DNA of 64,000 bases from Gibbula magus (Eukaryota; Mollusca; Gastropoda; Trochida; Trochidae), in the NCBI GenBank assembly GCA_936450465.1, contig OW388293.1, positions 25,135,860 to 25,199,859 of the forward strand. Direction: 5' to 3'. Under the pieces are notes generated by a model, which worked only from the letters and a program-made list of their open reading frames with translations, was not told where the DNA came from and ran no database searches. The translations under genes were made by a program, and so were the position numbers. Positions 48,600-60,749 of this stretch are shown here, in pieces (position 1 is the stretch's first letter; every line of letters begins with the position of its first letter).

Positions 48600-49375
48600 T
48601 ATCATGATATTTAACGCCTTAGATGAAGAATTATTAAGTGTCAAACCATTATGAATGGCCGATTTAGAGGAATCTCAACTTGTTAACTAAAGATTGGTCA
48701 CTATTCATCACACTCACAAGTAAAATCCTCTCTTGAAAATCAAATATAACATATCTCAAATTTAAATCCCTGATAATATTTGTGAGTTGACATTATAATG
48801 TCCAGCTATTAATACTTGGCAAATTTAAGCTATCAACAAACTAGAAATGAATGTTATAGGTTGAGAGTTGTATTTTGTGTAGGCATTTTTCTTGCACAAG
48901 TGTTGAATTTTCATTATCTTTTACGGAACATTTTTATTGTTAAATGTGTGAACTTTATCATTTACATTTATGTCATTATTTTTCTTAAACAAGGCTATTA
49001 CAGGAAACAACAAACTTTATTTTTGCTAATTACCATGTGTCACTTCCTAACAAATACTTTGGAGAAGAAGTCCTGAAAAACGCAATTAGGCCAGATAAAA
49101 AAACAATATTTTACCTTACACAAATAATTCACGCTAAACATCAAGATTGACAGTAGTTGCTCCTCCCAAATTACGAGCGAGGTGTCAATGCAATTCGTAA
49201 ACAATGCACTTTGTCAACTCAACCTCAACATCGTTTATGTCTCGATCCGGTGTTGATTTCTCAACAAATTTGTTGTTTTCATTCGAAAAACAAACACAAA
49301 ATGAACAAATTTGTCCCTGATGTCCCTATAAGACCGTGTCACGAATGTGAAGTGCATTTATGGTTAATCAACCGA
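48600..49375. other. Intron sequence, nothing recognised
   Basis: No supported feature. Confidence 0.45.
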
Positions 49376-49384
49376 ACATGTTAT

Positions 49385-49615
49385 CATGCTGCAAATACTC
49401 AGACAGCCCAAATATATTTATTGTACATGCAATACATAAATAAACCTAATACTATCAGAAAACGCTTCCAGGGGTTCTTATATATTTATTGTACATGCAG
49501 TTCTTAAATAAACCTAATACTATCAGACAGTTTTTCAAGTCGTTCTTATATATTTATTGTAAATGAATTCGTAAATAAACCGTAATACTATCAGACAGCC
49601 CTTCAAGTGCCTGTT
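49385..49615 (+). repeat. Tandem repeat of about 66 bp (three units)
   Basis: 'tatatttattgtacatgca' and 'aataaacctaatactatcag' recur three times. Confidence 0.85.
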
Positions 49616-49779
49616 AATGTCTTCAGAAACGTTCATCACATGACCTTATCAACAAATATATTTATTTAAGAGACAAGGGTATGATAGTATTAGTAAACAT
49701 GTACATCTCTATTTCATACTTTCTGATACAACAAGAGATTCTGATGTAGACTGGAGCGAAGAACTAGGCATTAGAAGGA

Positions 49780-49830
49780 ACACATTTATTTATTTATTTA
49801 TTTATTTATTTATTCACTCATTCATTTATT
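49780..49830 (+). repeat. (TTTA)n microsatellite
   Basis: About ten consecutive TTTA units, slightly interrupted at the right. Confidence 0.92.
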
Positions 49831-51412
49831 TTGGAGACATAGATATACTCCATACTTTTGCTTCAATACTCACATTATTTATAGGATTATTATAAACATT
49901 AATTATTATTTACGAGCATATTATAGAACTCAATAGTGATTATATACTGAATATGTAGAAATTTGAAACAATTTTGAAAACAAAGTTTGGATGCAAATCT
50001 TAAATACAAGAATTCCTATACAAAGCACTTATCATTATATCTATAACTTTGTATGTACCATTTTGAAGAAGTCTAGATAAAACAACATTCTATGGAAAAA
50101 GAATGTAATTATTTTAAAAAGAATAATTGTTTCAATGTTATATTCATTTTCCAATTACTCTTTTATTATAAAGAAATATTTGTGTATGCAAAAGCCCAGG
50201 TAAAAGTTTATTACATTGGTGCATTGCATATATTAGGGCCACTGCATATCAGTATATATTACTCTGTTGTAAACATCTATTAGTCCTATATGAACTCAAA
50301 AATCATTTTAAAAGATACATTTTTAGAGTTCATGAAGGCTTCCCATCCCTCTCTGATGTCAAGCAAAGACTTAGCTAATTTGAGGTAATGCTTTTTTGTG
50401 TACCTTTACTGAACAAACAAGAAGGATTTCTAAGAAACACTTCCAAATATTTGTGTTCTAATATTGTAAAGTGTGAAGCGGTAGGATATGTTTTCACTTG
50501 TTGTTACCTGCTGAAGGTAAGCTCGTTAGTCTCATTTCACCTGTCATTACCTGTTCATCACTCAACCAGGTAAACTATGTACAGGTAACAAGATAGGTAT
50601 ACATACCAAAGCCTAAAAGTACATTAACAAATGCATATACAATGGATATAAGAATAGTGATCTTAAACGAAACGTTCATCATATTTCTTAAATCTGTACA
50701 CAAACCACCAACATTTCTGAAATGTTCAAAGTATATCACTGAAGTATACTATATCTAAAATGAATGACAGAATTTTCAAATTTTGTATGAACATGTACAA
50801 AAATTGTCATAAAATGCCTAAATGCACTAAAGAGTTAAATTAAATTTTCAAATTACATACATAACCATAAAGTATACATCCATAGATCAGTGATTAAACT
50901 TCATAACACAGTACTTATTTGTAGTCTGCACAAAGAATATTCATCCAGTATAAGCCAAGTTGTATGGTACATGAACAAATATTGGTTCAGCTATTGTTGG
51001 CTATGAATGGGGCCTCTGTGTAAACAGTGGAATGAGTTAATGTACCATAACTTCACAAGTGGGGTCAGGTACAACACTGTACTTCGCCTTGTAATAAGCT
51101 CACTCGACCTATGTACTATTGTATGGTGGCATAACACACCCTCCTTAAATCTAGGAGCGGAAAGTTGCATGAGTTTTAGAACTATTTGGGGTTCGGACAT
51201 TAGGTTTGCAGTAAGGTAGTTCACCCTGTGATAAGCTTACTAAAAAAATGTACCATTGTAAGGTAGACTGTTGTCCCATAACACATGGTTACCAAATCAG
51301 CCATGGGAGAACTTAGTTCAACTATTGTGTGATCAACAATAGGAACTGGGAACTAGGAACTGGCCAAAAGCTCGTCATACTGAAAACTCAGCTCAAGATT
51401 TCTCTATCAACA
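49831..51412. other. AT-rich intron, nothing recognised
   Basis: No supported feature. Confidence 0.45.
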
Positions 51413-51422
51413 GACTCTAACT

Positions 51423-51645
51423 CAACTTCCAAACGCAAGGCATAACTCTTGCCAGTCTGCATTACTGGCTGATTTAACCCTTGCGGTATTTCCCTCGCTT
51501 TGTTGTGTCAAGATAGTGAATCGTTGCACCAGAAATGCATAGCGGGACTTGATTTCTAAACACAGATTTCTTAAGGAAATACTGCAAGGCCTAAATCAGC
51601 CAGTAATCCAGACTGGCAAGAGTTATGCCTTGCATTGGGAAGTTG
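51423..51645. mobile_element. Foldback MITE family A, copy 2 (223 bp)
   Basis: Termini CAACTTCC and GGAAGTTG with about 70-bp arms matching the copy at 2274-2485. Exact 9-bp target duplication actctaact (51414-51422, 51646-51654). Confidence 0.93.
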
Positions 51646-51982
51646 ACTCTAACTGTGATGAATGAAAAACTTTTTTCATTGTCCTCTTTACTAAGAAGCT
51701 AGACTTATCCAGACTGTATACTCAGTCTCTAGATATTTTGATAGAGTCGAGTAATCTGTTTCAAATCCTGTGAGGCGGAATATTAATTTCCTCTTCTTGT
51801 ATTCATCCAGACCGTCCTGTGTTCAAGATTGTTAGTACTAATGTGTGGGATATCACTAGAACTAGCGCTCTTGAACACAGCACTGTTGACCTAATCTCCC
51901 CTCACTTATTGAAGATTAGTCTCTCAAACTAACTAATTTTTGGATAAAATCTTTTTTTCTCATTGCAAGATCCACCAGGTGC

Positions 51983-51983
<1 letters not shown>

Positions 51984-52019
<36 letters not shown>

Positions 52020-52047
52020 GTCATCATCGTAGTCGTCGTCGTCGTCG

Positions 52048-52088
<41 letters not shown>

Positions 52089-52230
52089 GTCATCATCATC
52101 ATCATCGTCATCGTCGTCATCATCGTCATCATCGTCATCATCATCGTCGTCATCATCATCGTCATCATCATCATCATCATCATCATCGTCATCGCCATCA
52201 TCATCGTCATCGTCATCGTCATCGTCTCTC
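51984..52230 (+). repeat. (ATC/GTC)n trinucleotide array, about 245 bp
   Basis: Nearly uninterrupted trinucleotides. It translates as poly-I/V on one strand and poly-D or poly-M on the other, producing ORFs of 97-136 codons that are not genes. Confidence 0.97.
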
Positions 52231-52649
52231 ATACACCGATATTCAGTGGGACCCATAGACGGTTCAGGGGATCAGAACTTTCCCCCTTTGACAAATATTG
52301 CATAAAGATTCTACTAATCCTCTGGGTGAAACCAAACCCCCCAATTTTTTCAATATGTGACCCCCCATACTGATGTTGAGAATAGTCCTACAAACAACAA
52401 CCGCCTGGTAATGACCTATCAAACAAAAGTTGACAAATTGGGTAACAAATTGTCAGAGGGATCGAACCACATTGTAAAACGATCCTCAATCTGTCCACAA
52501 TCAGCATTTGCAAGAACCCAATATTGACACTTCTCACTCCTTCCTGCCGGACTATATCTATAGCAGGTACGCATGCCAGCGAGACACGATACCTGGACTT
52601 CGATCTCCTCCTAATTGCGGATCCTTGTTCCCTGTGTCAGGTCTGCATA

Positions 52650-53120
52650 TAAAACTAATGATCACTCTGATATTTGTATAGACTTCATTTATGTATTTGT
52701 CAAAACTGAACTCCATTGATTGGTGCTTTCATGGTTAGATATTCGTCCAAACTTCATTTATGTATTTGTCATAACTGAGGAAGATTGATTGGTGCTATCT
52801 TGGTGCATGCTGGGAGAATTGATTCATGTACATGTATTTGTCTAAACTGAGATCCATTGATTCCATCTGGTTTGATGTGATATTTGTCTGGACTTCCATC
52901 TTTCTTAGATCCATAATGATTGGCATAGGTTGGTATGATACCTGTTAGATTTTATTCATGTACTTGTATTTGGTGTCATTTGTTGTCAACTTCTTTTATC
53001 TTTTGATCCATAATAAGATGCATGCATGGCCAGTATCTCTTAGATTTTATCCATGTATTATTCAAACTGAGCTCCATCGATTGGAAGTGGCATCTTATGA
53101 TATCTGCAGATTTCATCTAT
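52650..53120 (+). repeat. Degenerate minisatellite
   Basis: 'acttcatttatgtatttgtc' and 'actgagctccattgattgg' recur five or six times at about 80-90 bp spacing. Confidence 0.65.
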
Positions 53121-54290
53121 GTACATGTATCTGTCAACTCTCGCCTCTATTGATTGGCACCGGCTGATCCTGGTGTTGTTTGAGGAGCAGTGGTCGGACA
53201 TCAATATAATACGTCTGGCTCTTTAATGGATTACAAACTTCTCGTTCTGTAGAGGTAGTGCGGAGTTCAGCAACATGAAAGTTTCAGGACATTATCAAAC
53301 ATCCATTGAATATGTCCGGTACCTTCTATCATGGTTGTGACCTATATCCGCTTTGGAATCAATCTTCTGATTGAAACTCAATTTCCAGGAACGGTCACAA
53401 GTTAGACATATGCAAACATTGTTTGTTATCATCGGATGCATACAGCAAAGATACACTTCCCTGATGTTTTTGATGTAATTGACCATTACTTGTAACCTGC
53501 TCTTGATTGTTAAAGGTGCAGTTTGACCAGGGACGTATTAGCGTTACTCAAAATAACATTCTCAGCAATTTGGGTTCAAAGGCAGAGAGGAGAGGGCTTT
53601 TATAAGTTGAACAACTTGTGCCCAATCCGTTTCACTTCCGTGAATAAAATATGTTTAAACTAAACTAAACTACAAAAGCAGAAATATCCTCGAATTCTGT
53701 TTCCCACAATATATACTTCACTCATAGTGTTCATGACAAATACTACAATATGTCGTTCCTACACTTATCACCAAACCACTTGCCTCCCCAATCTCTTATC
53801 TCCATGCATCCAATCACCTTACAACCAATCACATTCCTCATTCCAATCCCAATCAAAGTGGTTTCGGAGAGTCTGATAAGATATCCTTATCAAAACTTGA
53901 ACTGTTATCTTTATGAAAACATCACATCCAGTATTTACGAAGGAGCTCTTGAGTTTGAAATGCTTGACGTAAGTTGCATCCATCACAGGCTACTTCACTT
54001 AATGCCTACTTGCCTTCCAGACTACCCACTTGACGAATTAACCACATTTCATTATAAAGAGATAAACCTGAATATATAAGAGTCCGATATCGATGTAAAC
54101 AGTTTCAGGTTTCTTATACATGTTTGTTAACCCTTATTGCACTGCAGACAATGTTATGGTACAAGGTCTCACCACTACAAATTGATCGGTTGGTGTATAT
54201 TACTTAGCTATATTCTGTAGAACGACGTGAAATGATAAGCGTAATGTCCCCTTATCACAGTAGCTAATATTTTTCCTGTAATACTAATCT
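53121..54290. other. Intron sequence, nothing recognised
   Basis: The ORF at 53750-54079 lacks splice or domain support. Confidence 0.45.
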
Positions 54291-54299
54291 TACTATGCA

Positions 54300-54450
54300 T
54301 TGTAGTGAAACTTGAAAGCATTGGCTGGAATTAGGAAACCACAGGTGGTAATTCAATGACTTTCAATGCAGCACCAAACCTAACTGCATTCAGAAGAACG
54401 TATTTACAATCCTGGCAGGATTCAAACCCCAGACCTGATCACCTCTCAGA
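54300..54450. mobile_element. SINE fragment
   Basis: 'tggctggaattag', 'caatgcagcaccaaacctaactgca' and 'ggcaggattcaaaccccagacc' combine the body of the 18-kb repeat with a reverse-complement B-box-like motif. Confidence 0.5.
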
Positions 54451-54459
54451 ATACAAGAA

Positions 54460-55535
54460 CTGAATGTCAAAAAGTAGAATTCAATGCACTTGGTACATTC
54501 TCCTTCAGTTTGACACAACATTATCTCAGGGTACAAAGCCCCACAAACTAAAGTAACACAAGTAGCTGGACATCTTGAGGGTTCTAAATTACATCTCCTT
54601 CAAACACTTATCAGAGGGGTTCGTAAAATCAAGGGTCTTTCCTTTATTCAAATATCTCCTTAAAAACACTTGTGGTCTCTAGAGAAGCTATATGGGATAT
54701 CAAATAAAACTATGTCTGCTAAGAATAATTCAGTTTTATGTAAGATCTAAGCTAGCAAAGTGGGAACCACTCAATCAACCACCATCCTCCTTCCTTCAAA
54801 TCTAGCCACGTACATACATTACAAAGTAGAAATTTGTCAAAAACAAATAAAACATTACACAAATCTGCACTGACCAAGAGGAAATATTTTTAAAAAAAAC
54901 CCAATGTCAGGTAAACCACTGACTATTAGAAATGCATGTCATTAAGATACAAACTAAACATTGTGATATTTGGGATCACAATATCTGCATCAGTACAAAT
55001 TTGTACAAATATTACAAAATAATTGTACTTTTCGGCAAAGGTGTTTAGAAGGTAAGCTGGTGAGACCGTCTGTGCTGACAAATGCTACCTGACTCTGTGC
55101 GAACAAATTCTGAAAAAGACTCGTCCCGAAAAAAATTAAGAATTTATACTACCAAATATAACAATGTTGAACCATTGAGCATAGCAAAAAGAGAATCACC
55201 CACTTACACCAAATCAGTTTGATATAAAATCTGAACAAGCACAGTAGCAAGAAGTAAACCAACCCTTTTATGTAAAACATTACACAGAGGACTTATAGCA
55301 CTCTAAAGGATTTTTCCACACCTGGGAGCAATAAACGGTATGTCGATTAACATTGGGTTAACTCACACCTGCATTTGATGTTACTTATTGCCTTTTAACT
55401 ACATGCTATCCTATGGGGAGCATTAGGTTAATATTAACCCTGGCGGCTTTAGGCTTGTCTACAATGATTCATTTATTATTCATTTGACCTCAGGAAACAT
55501 TCTTGATATAATCATTGATGAAATAAGGGGACCAC
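54460..55535. other. Intron sequence, nothing recognised
   Basis: No supported feature. Confidence 0.45.
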
Positions 55536-55539
55536 TTAC

Positions 55540-55744
55540 ACAAAGGGCGTCTATATTGAGGCATTGTTCTGTAAATAGCTTGCAATATCTATACCTATGC
55601 GTGTCGTGCATGATCGATTGTGGAAGAGCGTGAATGCTGGGATTGATTTCTCCGTGACATGTTGCGTTGATCGGTAGCTCCTCAATAGAGGTAGACACAA
55701 CACGAGCATTATTGATGTAGTGACAGAATTTCACATCATCGCCA
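55540..55744 (-). CDS. Exon 1 of 8 seen (internal, 205 nt) of the adaptor-like gene
   Basis: On the minus strand the exon follows a CTACAG acceptor and ends at TGT before GTAAGT. It starts in phase 2, contributing one base to a split codon, and gives 68 codons from GDDVKF to NIDALC. The sequence is cysteine- and histidine-containing, with no transmembrane segment and no domain I recognise; INNARVVSTSIEELP looks strand-like and HRYRYCKLF is basic/aromatic. The next exon continues in frame (phase 0). Its own upstream partner was not found between 55.75 and 64 kb, so the 5' part of the gene probably lies beyond the window. The acceptor tract is short, so the exact 5' boundary is less certain than the donor. 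Confidence 0.6.
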
Positions 55745-55759
55745 CTGTAGGATCAAATG

Positions 55760-57150
55760 TCCTCGTGTATTTATACTTTCTCACTTGCATCATTTGAACT
55801 ATCGGACAGATGATTTCATATATAGATGTTCTTTTCTCATTTATGTCACATTTGATATTTTCTAAATCGATAGCTGTAGACATAACGTGAGTAGGCAAGC
55901 TGTCAGCCAATAGAACACCGTAATTTTGCTAAGTCCTAAGGCTAAGAGCTATTATGACAGCAGTATGGGTCTGTGATATCCTCTCTATTTACCTCTGTGA
56001 CATACTGCTTTCATTAAACATCCCCCGCAGGTACGTAGACAGATTATAAGGTGCTTCAACTCCAATATCTCCCAGTAAGACGAAGGATAATATGACAGAA
56101 GAAGTTTCATGTGGCTGTATATTAATTCTATGTGACAATGTTGAACCTGTAAGACGTTAATATATAAAATGATTTGGATAAAAATGTTAGGTTCTCTGTC
56201 AACCAGACATAGCCAACAAAAAATATCAATAATTTATCATAATATACAGCATAATATGAACTATAAGATATTTCAACTTTCAAGTATTTTCTTTCACATT
56301 TATAAAAAAAACCATTTTAGCTCTTAAAGATAATATAGCCATAATCGCTTGAACTCAAATCCAACCTTCTATATTCAATCTAGAATTATTATATTATTAT
56401 CTAGAATTATATTCAATTTAGAATACTTTTACTCACAATATAATTATGTCAAAAGATTTGACCATATTTTCATCAAATTGAATTGTTACAAACATTCATA
56501 ACTTATTCATGTGACAATCTACATATTATTTCAGTTTAAATGATTACTAAATTAATTTAATTTTGGTATATGAATACATTTAAATCAAAGTTTATGTTTG
56601 TTTAAAGATGAATCAATAAAACTATCAAGAGTTACAAATATATTTAAACTTCAAAGATAAATTTATACACATATAACACAAATCACATTACCAAGATTAT
56701 TTTCTCAGTTTCAAGCTAAAACTAGAATAATTCAATCTCATTATACTGATAAATATTATTCGATTGACGCCATTGTTCTAAGATTTTTTCTCGGCTAATA
56801 ATATTAATCCATTAGAGATTCAAATGTCATCGCTCCATGAGTGTCAGATTTACTTAGATCACAACAAGAAATCACGTAAAAATATATTCTCCTGTCGCTA
56901 CAGATTAGAGATAATTCTATTAACACTGCCAGTGCTACCAAATGCCACAGAATGGTAAATCAAATTACTATCTTGAGTTTTAATGGATAATGAGAGGAAT
57001 TTGATGTAAATAAGAGAGCGAACATGACCTTCAGCATGGTGCTTTCTTCTAATTGGATTAGAGGCAGGGTGATGGATATAAAGCCAGTTTTCAGTATTTC
57101 TTTTTTCTTATATTACAAGAAATAGAAGACTGAGTTTTCTCAGTTTGAGA
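55760..57150. other. AT-rich sequence, nothing recognised
   Basis: No exon upstream of 55744 could be identified here. Confidence 0.4.
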
Positions 57151-57229
57151 TAAATGTTCTCAACACTGCAGTTTGATATAACTTCTCATCTATCATTGTA
57201 GTTTGCATTGTCAAGCATGGACGTGATAC

Positions 57230-57740
57230 TTCACTAAATTTCCGTGTAGCATTGCATTCAAACCTCATTGCTTTTAGGTAAGTTCTTTTCAGCAGAGATT
57301 GTTGCGGAGTTCCTGGCAGGATCCAAACCTTGGACATACAGAGTCAAACACACTAACCACTGTGCTATCCTACAGACAAGTCATTGGAATACAGAAGGAG
57401 GTTGAACATTTGGACAAAATTTAACAGCAGACAAAGTTGCCGAGTCTCTGGCAGGATTCAAACTTTGGACCTCAATATCAAACGTTGAACATGCCAACCA
57501 CTGCAATAGCATACATCAACAAACTTGAGTTAGGCTAACATATAAAATATTTGAATAAAGATGGAGGTAGGATTCAAATCTTGGACCTCCCAATTCAAAG
57601 TCGACTGTGCCATCCTCTGCCCTAACATGCTGAACAGAATGAAGACAGCAAACAAGGCATTGAAATACAGGAGATGGGATTCAAACCTTGAACCTCAATA
57701 TCAAAAGTGGAACACGCTAACCACTGCGTTACCATACATC
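57230..57740 (-). mobile_element. tRNA-derived SINE heads, three adjacent pieces
   Basis: On the minus strand three segments (about 57300-57385, 57420-57515, 57560-57740) read 'gcagtggttggcatgttcaa' ... 'gaggtccaaagtttgaatcc', matching tRNA A-box and B-box layout. They are too degraded and lack paired stems for functional tRNAs. Confidence 0.65.
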
Positions 57741-57744
57741 CGGA

Positions 57745-58205
57745 ACAGACAGGATGAAGCCAGCAGACTAGGTATTAGAATACAGATGGAGACTGAAGTA
57801 CAAGGAGGGTGATTCAGCCTCATACCAACATCGGACACACTGGGGTCAGATGGGAGGTGACTGCCGACACCAAGGATATGGATTCCTCTTTATCCTCCCC
57901 TGCCTAGTCTCACTCAATGCTCCTGTACTTGTGGTCAGAATCAAATCTCAATTTGAGCTGAGATCTGAATATCAACTCTTTGTAGCGGCCATCAAACCTG
58001 CCATTTGAATATGTTGCTGAAATCAATCCTCAGTTCAAGACCGATTTGAATATGTAATGGGTGTAATGAAAATCAGTATTCGCGATATAGAGACACATTT
58101 TTATACAATTTCCATACTATATCCTTCATAGGAGAAGTAAATGTCTGTGTGAAATGTGAAACCTGGCTGGTAAGGCCATTTCTCGTTTGCTCTATCTGAA
58201 ACTCC
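57745..58205. other. Sequence with nothing recognised
   Basis: No exon-like frame was found. Confidence 0.4.
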
Positions 58206-58224
58206 TCAAGGAATCGTGATGTGC

Positions 58225-59150
58225 AATCCTGGGATTAAGGGTTGATGGGGGTCTTGGAGGATAATTTGGGGGAGAAGAATTGGGGGAGGGGTTAGGTTAG
58301 CAAGGTCAATGAGGAAAGAGAGGAGTAGTACATAATTAGGGAATTTGAAGTAAATGATGATACATCTTTTCGAAGGTGTTGTCTGCAGTTTCTTCATTGT
58401 TGCATTGATTCAAAGTAAGATGCTTGACATTGCTATACTGAAAAGTTGCCATTGTTAAATAAACCCGTTCTCTGCATTGATTAATTTTTACAAATGTTAT
58501 CTTCAGAAATAAAGAGGCTATTGTCAAGTAAAAGTGTTTTTTTTAGATACCAAGCGTGGAGAAACTTGGAGGAATAGCTGAAGCATAAATCAGGATCAGG
58601 CTACAAACAGGGAGAATGTATGGAAAAACAAATGGGTGAATGGCTATTGAGAAGACATTCAACTTAAACAGAGTTAACAGCAGAGGGGTGATCATCAATT
58701 ACAGTTGATGAAAGATCTAACAGTTTCCAAAAGACAAGTGATCTTAGTACCAGACCTGGTAAAGAAAGACAAAAGTACATAATAGTACCCCTGGGAAAGG
58801 TGGGGAGATTGGAAAGAGGTTGGGAAATTGGGAGAATGGGCAAAAAGGGGAAAGGGGGAAGGGAGGCTAGAGGTAACTAAAAAGGAGAAGGAGCATATGG
58901 AGAGAGTTGGATTCAGAAGCAGGAAGGAATGGGAAGGTTTTCAGCAGCTGATGAAAATTTAGATGGGCAATAGCGGAAAGGGAGACTGGATATGGAAAGA
59001 AAGAAGAGGGAAACCACATAAAATGATGGCAAGCAAAAGCTAAATAAAAGGAGATGGAGAAATGAGAAATGGGAGACTGATCGAGGGCAAAGGGGAGTCC
59101 TTAGATTGGGAGGGAGTTAAGATTTAGAAGGGGCAAAGGTTGAAGGGAGA
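58225..59150 (+). repeat. Purine-rich tract (G/A), interrupted
   Basis: Strongly purine-biased on the plus strand, especially 58785-58880 ('aaaaggggaaagggggaagg') with several G runs. Potential triplex or G-quadruplex DNA. No coding potential. Confidence 0.65.
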
Positions 59151-60250
59151 ACAATTTTCTGGACAAATGATAAATGACCAGAATGGCCGACCTCTGGCCA
59201 GAATGCATCTATCCTGATCCAGCTGCAGTAAGACCGGCCTGTCAGACATGATGGATGTAAGTAATTGTAGATAATGTACACCCGTCACTTCCAATAACAG
59301 ACCTGACCAGAGAGGGAGTTCTTAATCACCAATTACTAACCCTCTCTTGTAGTACATCTCTGAACACTTAACTTCAACTTATATAGGTTGTGCAGACTGA
59401 CAGAAAGACTTTCAAATGTCTTCTGATAGATAAGAAAAGAATTTTTTAATTGTCTTAACATTTCACATGAAAACAGTGACAACATTCTAATGCTACATAA
59501 GATATGAACATAAAAACACACAACCAAGCCATTGCATCTAACAACTCTTTTCCTTTGAAACATTTTGAAATTTTCCTTTGAGATCATGAACTGTTACATT
59601 TCCAGAATATAATACAAATCATGTCCAAAAGACACCCTGTTCATGACACAGCAGTCTTGCCCTACCCCTATCCAGACAACCCTCTCACGGAGGTCTCACA
59701 CCCAAGAAATGAATTCTTAAAAGCAGGTAGACCATTGCACCAACCACCATCCACCTACACCAGCTAACAATGCCATGTCACGCCACTACACTCATATCCC
59801 TATTCCTAAACACAACACAAGTTTGATCTCAAGTTTGACAGTTCATTTAACCGGTCAGATAAACAATCCGCCCACACACACCTTGACACACACACCTTGA
59901 CACACACACCTGGATTACTGGGTGACAGGGACACCTTTTCACATACCTACCTACCCTCCTGAATACAGTGCATTCTCACACTCAGAACTATTTGCCAAGT
60001 TGAACGTAATCATCCATGTCTATCCTGTGCTGGTTTTCTTTAGAACTCTAATAAACAAAAGTCTTGAACAATGACTGTTTTCTGTTTTCTTTATTTGTTC
60101 TAAATCTAGTACTAAATAAATATAATCTTTACTCTTTTTTTCTTCTTTTTTATGGACCATAAAGTGGTCTTATTGACAAATAAGGTGGAAACGTCTATGG
60201 ATATACACACACCCAAAGTTCTGAAGAAAGTGTTCTGCCTAAACCTTGAC
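59151..60250. other. Sequence with a short (CA)-rich repeat only
   Basis: 'cacacaccttgacacacaca' is duplicated at 59870-59915. Nothing else supported. Confidence 0.5.
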
Positions 60251-60269
60251 CCTCAGGAGATGTAATTTG

Positions 60270-60510
60270 TGCTTAACAATACCACATTCCTCCCCCACCA
60301 ACAGATAAATTCTTATCCTTTCCATATATTCCCTTATCTGATCAACCTCTTCACACAGAAACAACCATTAATCCCTAACCCCTTCCTCATTACTTCTTAC
60401 ATCCCCCCTCCCCAGAAAGATACCCTCTATACCCTCTCCTCCCATAAAACATTATTCCCTTACCCCTCTCCTTTCTCCTCCCTCTCCCCATTCCCTCCCT
60501 CAAAACACAG
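60270..60510 (+). repeat. Pyrimidine-rich (CT) tract
   Basis: Dense CCCTCTCC-type runs. The 157-codon ORF across it (60269-60742) is low complexity and has no domain. Confidence 0.65.
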
Positions 60511-60519
60511 ATCAGACCT

Positions 60520-60745
60520 ATCAAGAAGGGAATCCAATCTGACACCTGATAACCGGTATTGTTTGAGCGATTACAGCCCATATTGTCCGATTCACTTGTT
60601 TTCCTGGCCTCTGATTGGCCCACCCGTGGAGAATGACACTCTCCTGTGTGGAGGTGCAAAGCAAAGCTTGCGGAAACACCTTAATATGGCTCCGCCTGCT
60701 TTTGTTGAAGTTCTTGATTTTCAAATAAATCTGTCAGGATAAATG
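60520..60745. promoter_or_regulatory. Complex, GC-richer segment with CCAAT/GC-type motifs
   Basis: Contains 'ctgattggccca' (inverted CCAAT box) and 'gctccgcctgc', next to the CT tract, in otherwise AT-rich DNA and upstream of the minus-strand gene. It could be a promoter or enhancer; no transcript evidence is visible. Confidence 0.22.
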
Positions 60746-60749
60746 TAAT

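Larger units (their letters stand above)
2961..55744 (-). other. Partial eight-exon gene, candidate BCAP/BANK1/Stumps-like adaptor (gene span)
   Basis: Eight exons on the minus strand join into 265 codons plus one leading base without a stop. Intron phases in order are 0, 0, 0, 2, 1, 1, 0, and every junction has AG acceptor and GT donor (four GTAAGT, two GTATGT, two GTGAGT). Seven compatible phases in a row are unlikely by chance. The product has no hydrophobic membrane segment, many tyrosines (YGFSP, YTYG, YVAI, YAVD, YYYGDP), a proline-rich stretch and a charged helical end, as expected of a cytoplasmic signalling scaffold. The segment from DPIAS to VKRFE lines up without gaps with the C-terminal helical segment of human PIK3AP1 as I remember it (shared A, T, I, L, VK, G, A, K). 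Members of that family link receptors to PI3K. The upstream DBB and ankyrin domains are not seen, so the family call is tentative. No start codon, stop codon or promoter was identified. Confidence 0.6.

Noticed and set aside
51929..52373. Overlapping ORFs of 97-136 codons (poly-D, poly-M, poly-I)
   Set aside because: They are translations of the ATC/GTC trinucleotide array in different frames.
60269..60742. 157-codon ORF, the longest in the window
   Set aside because: Its first half is a CT-rich tract, no domain or splice context, and the strand is opposite to the only supported gene.
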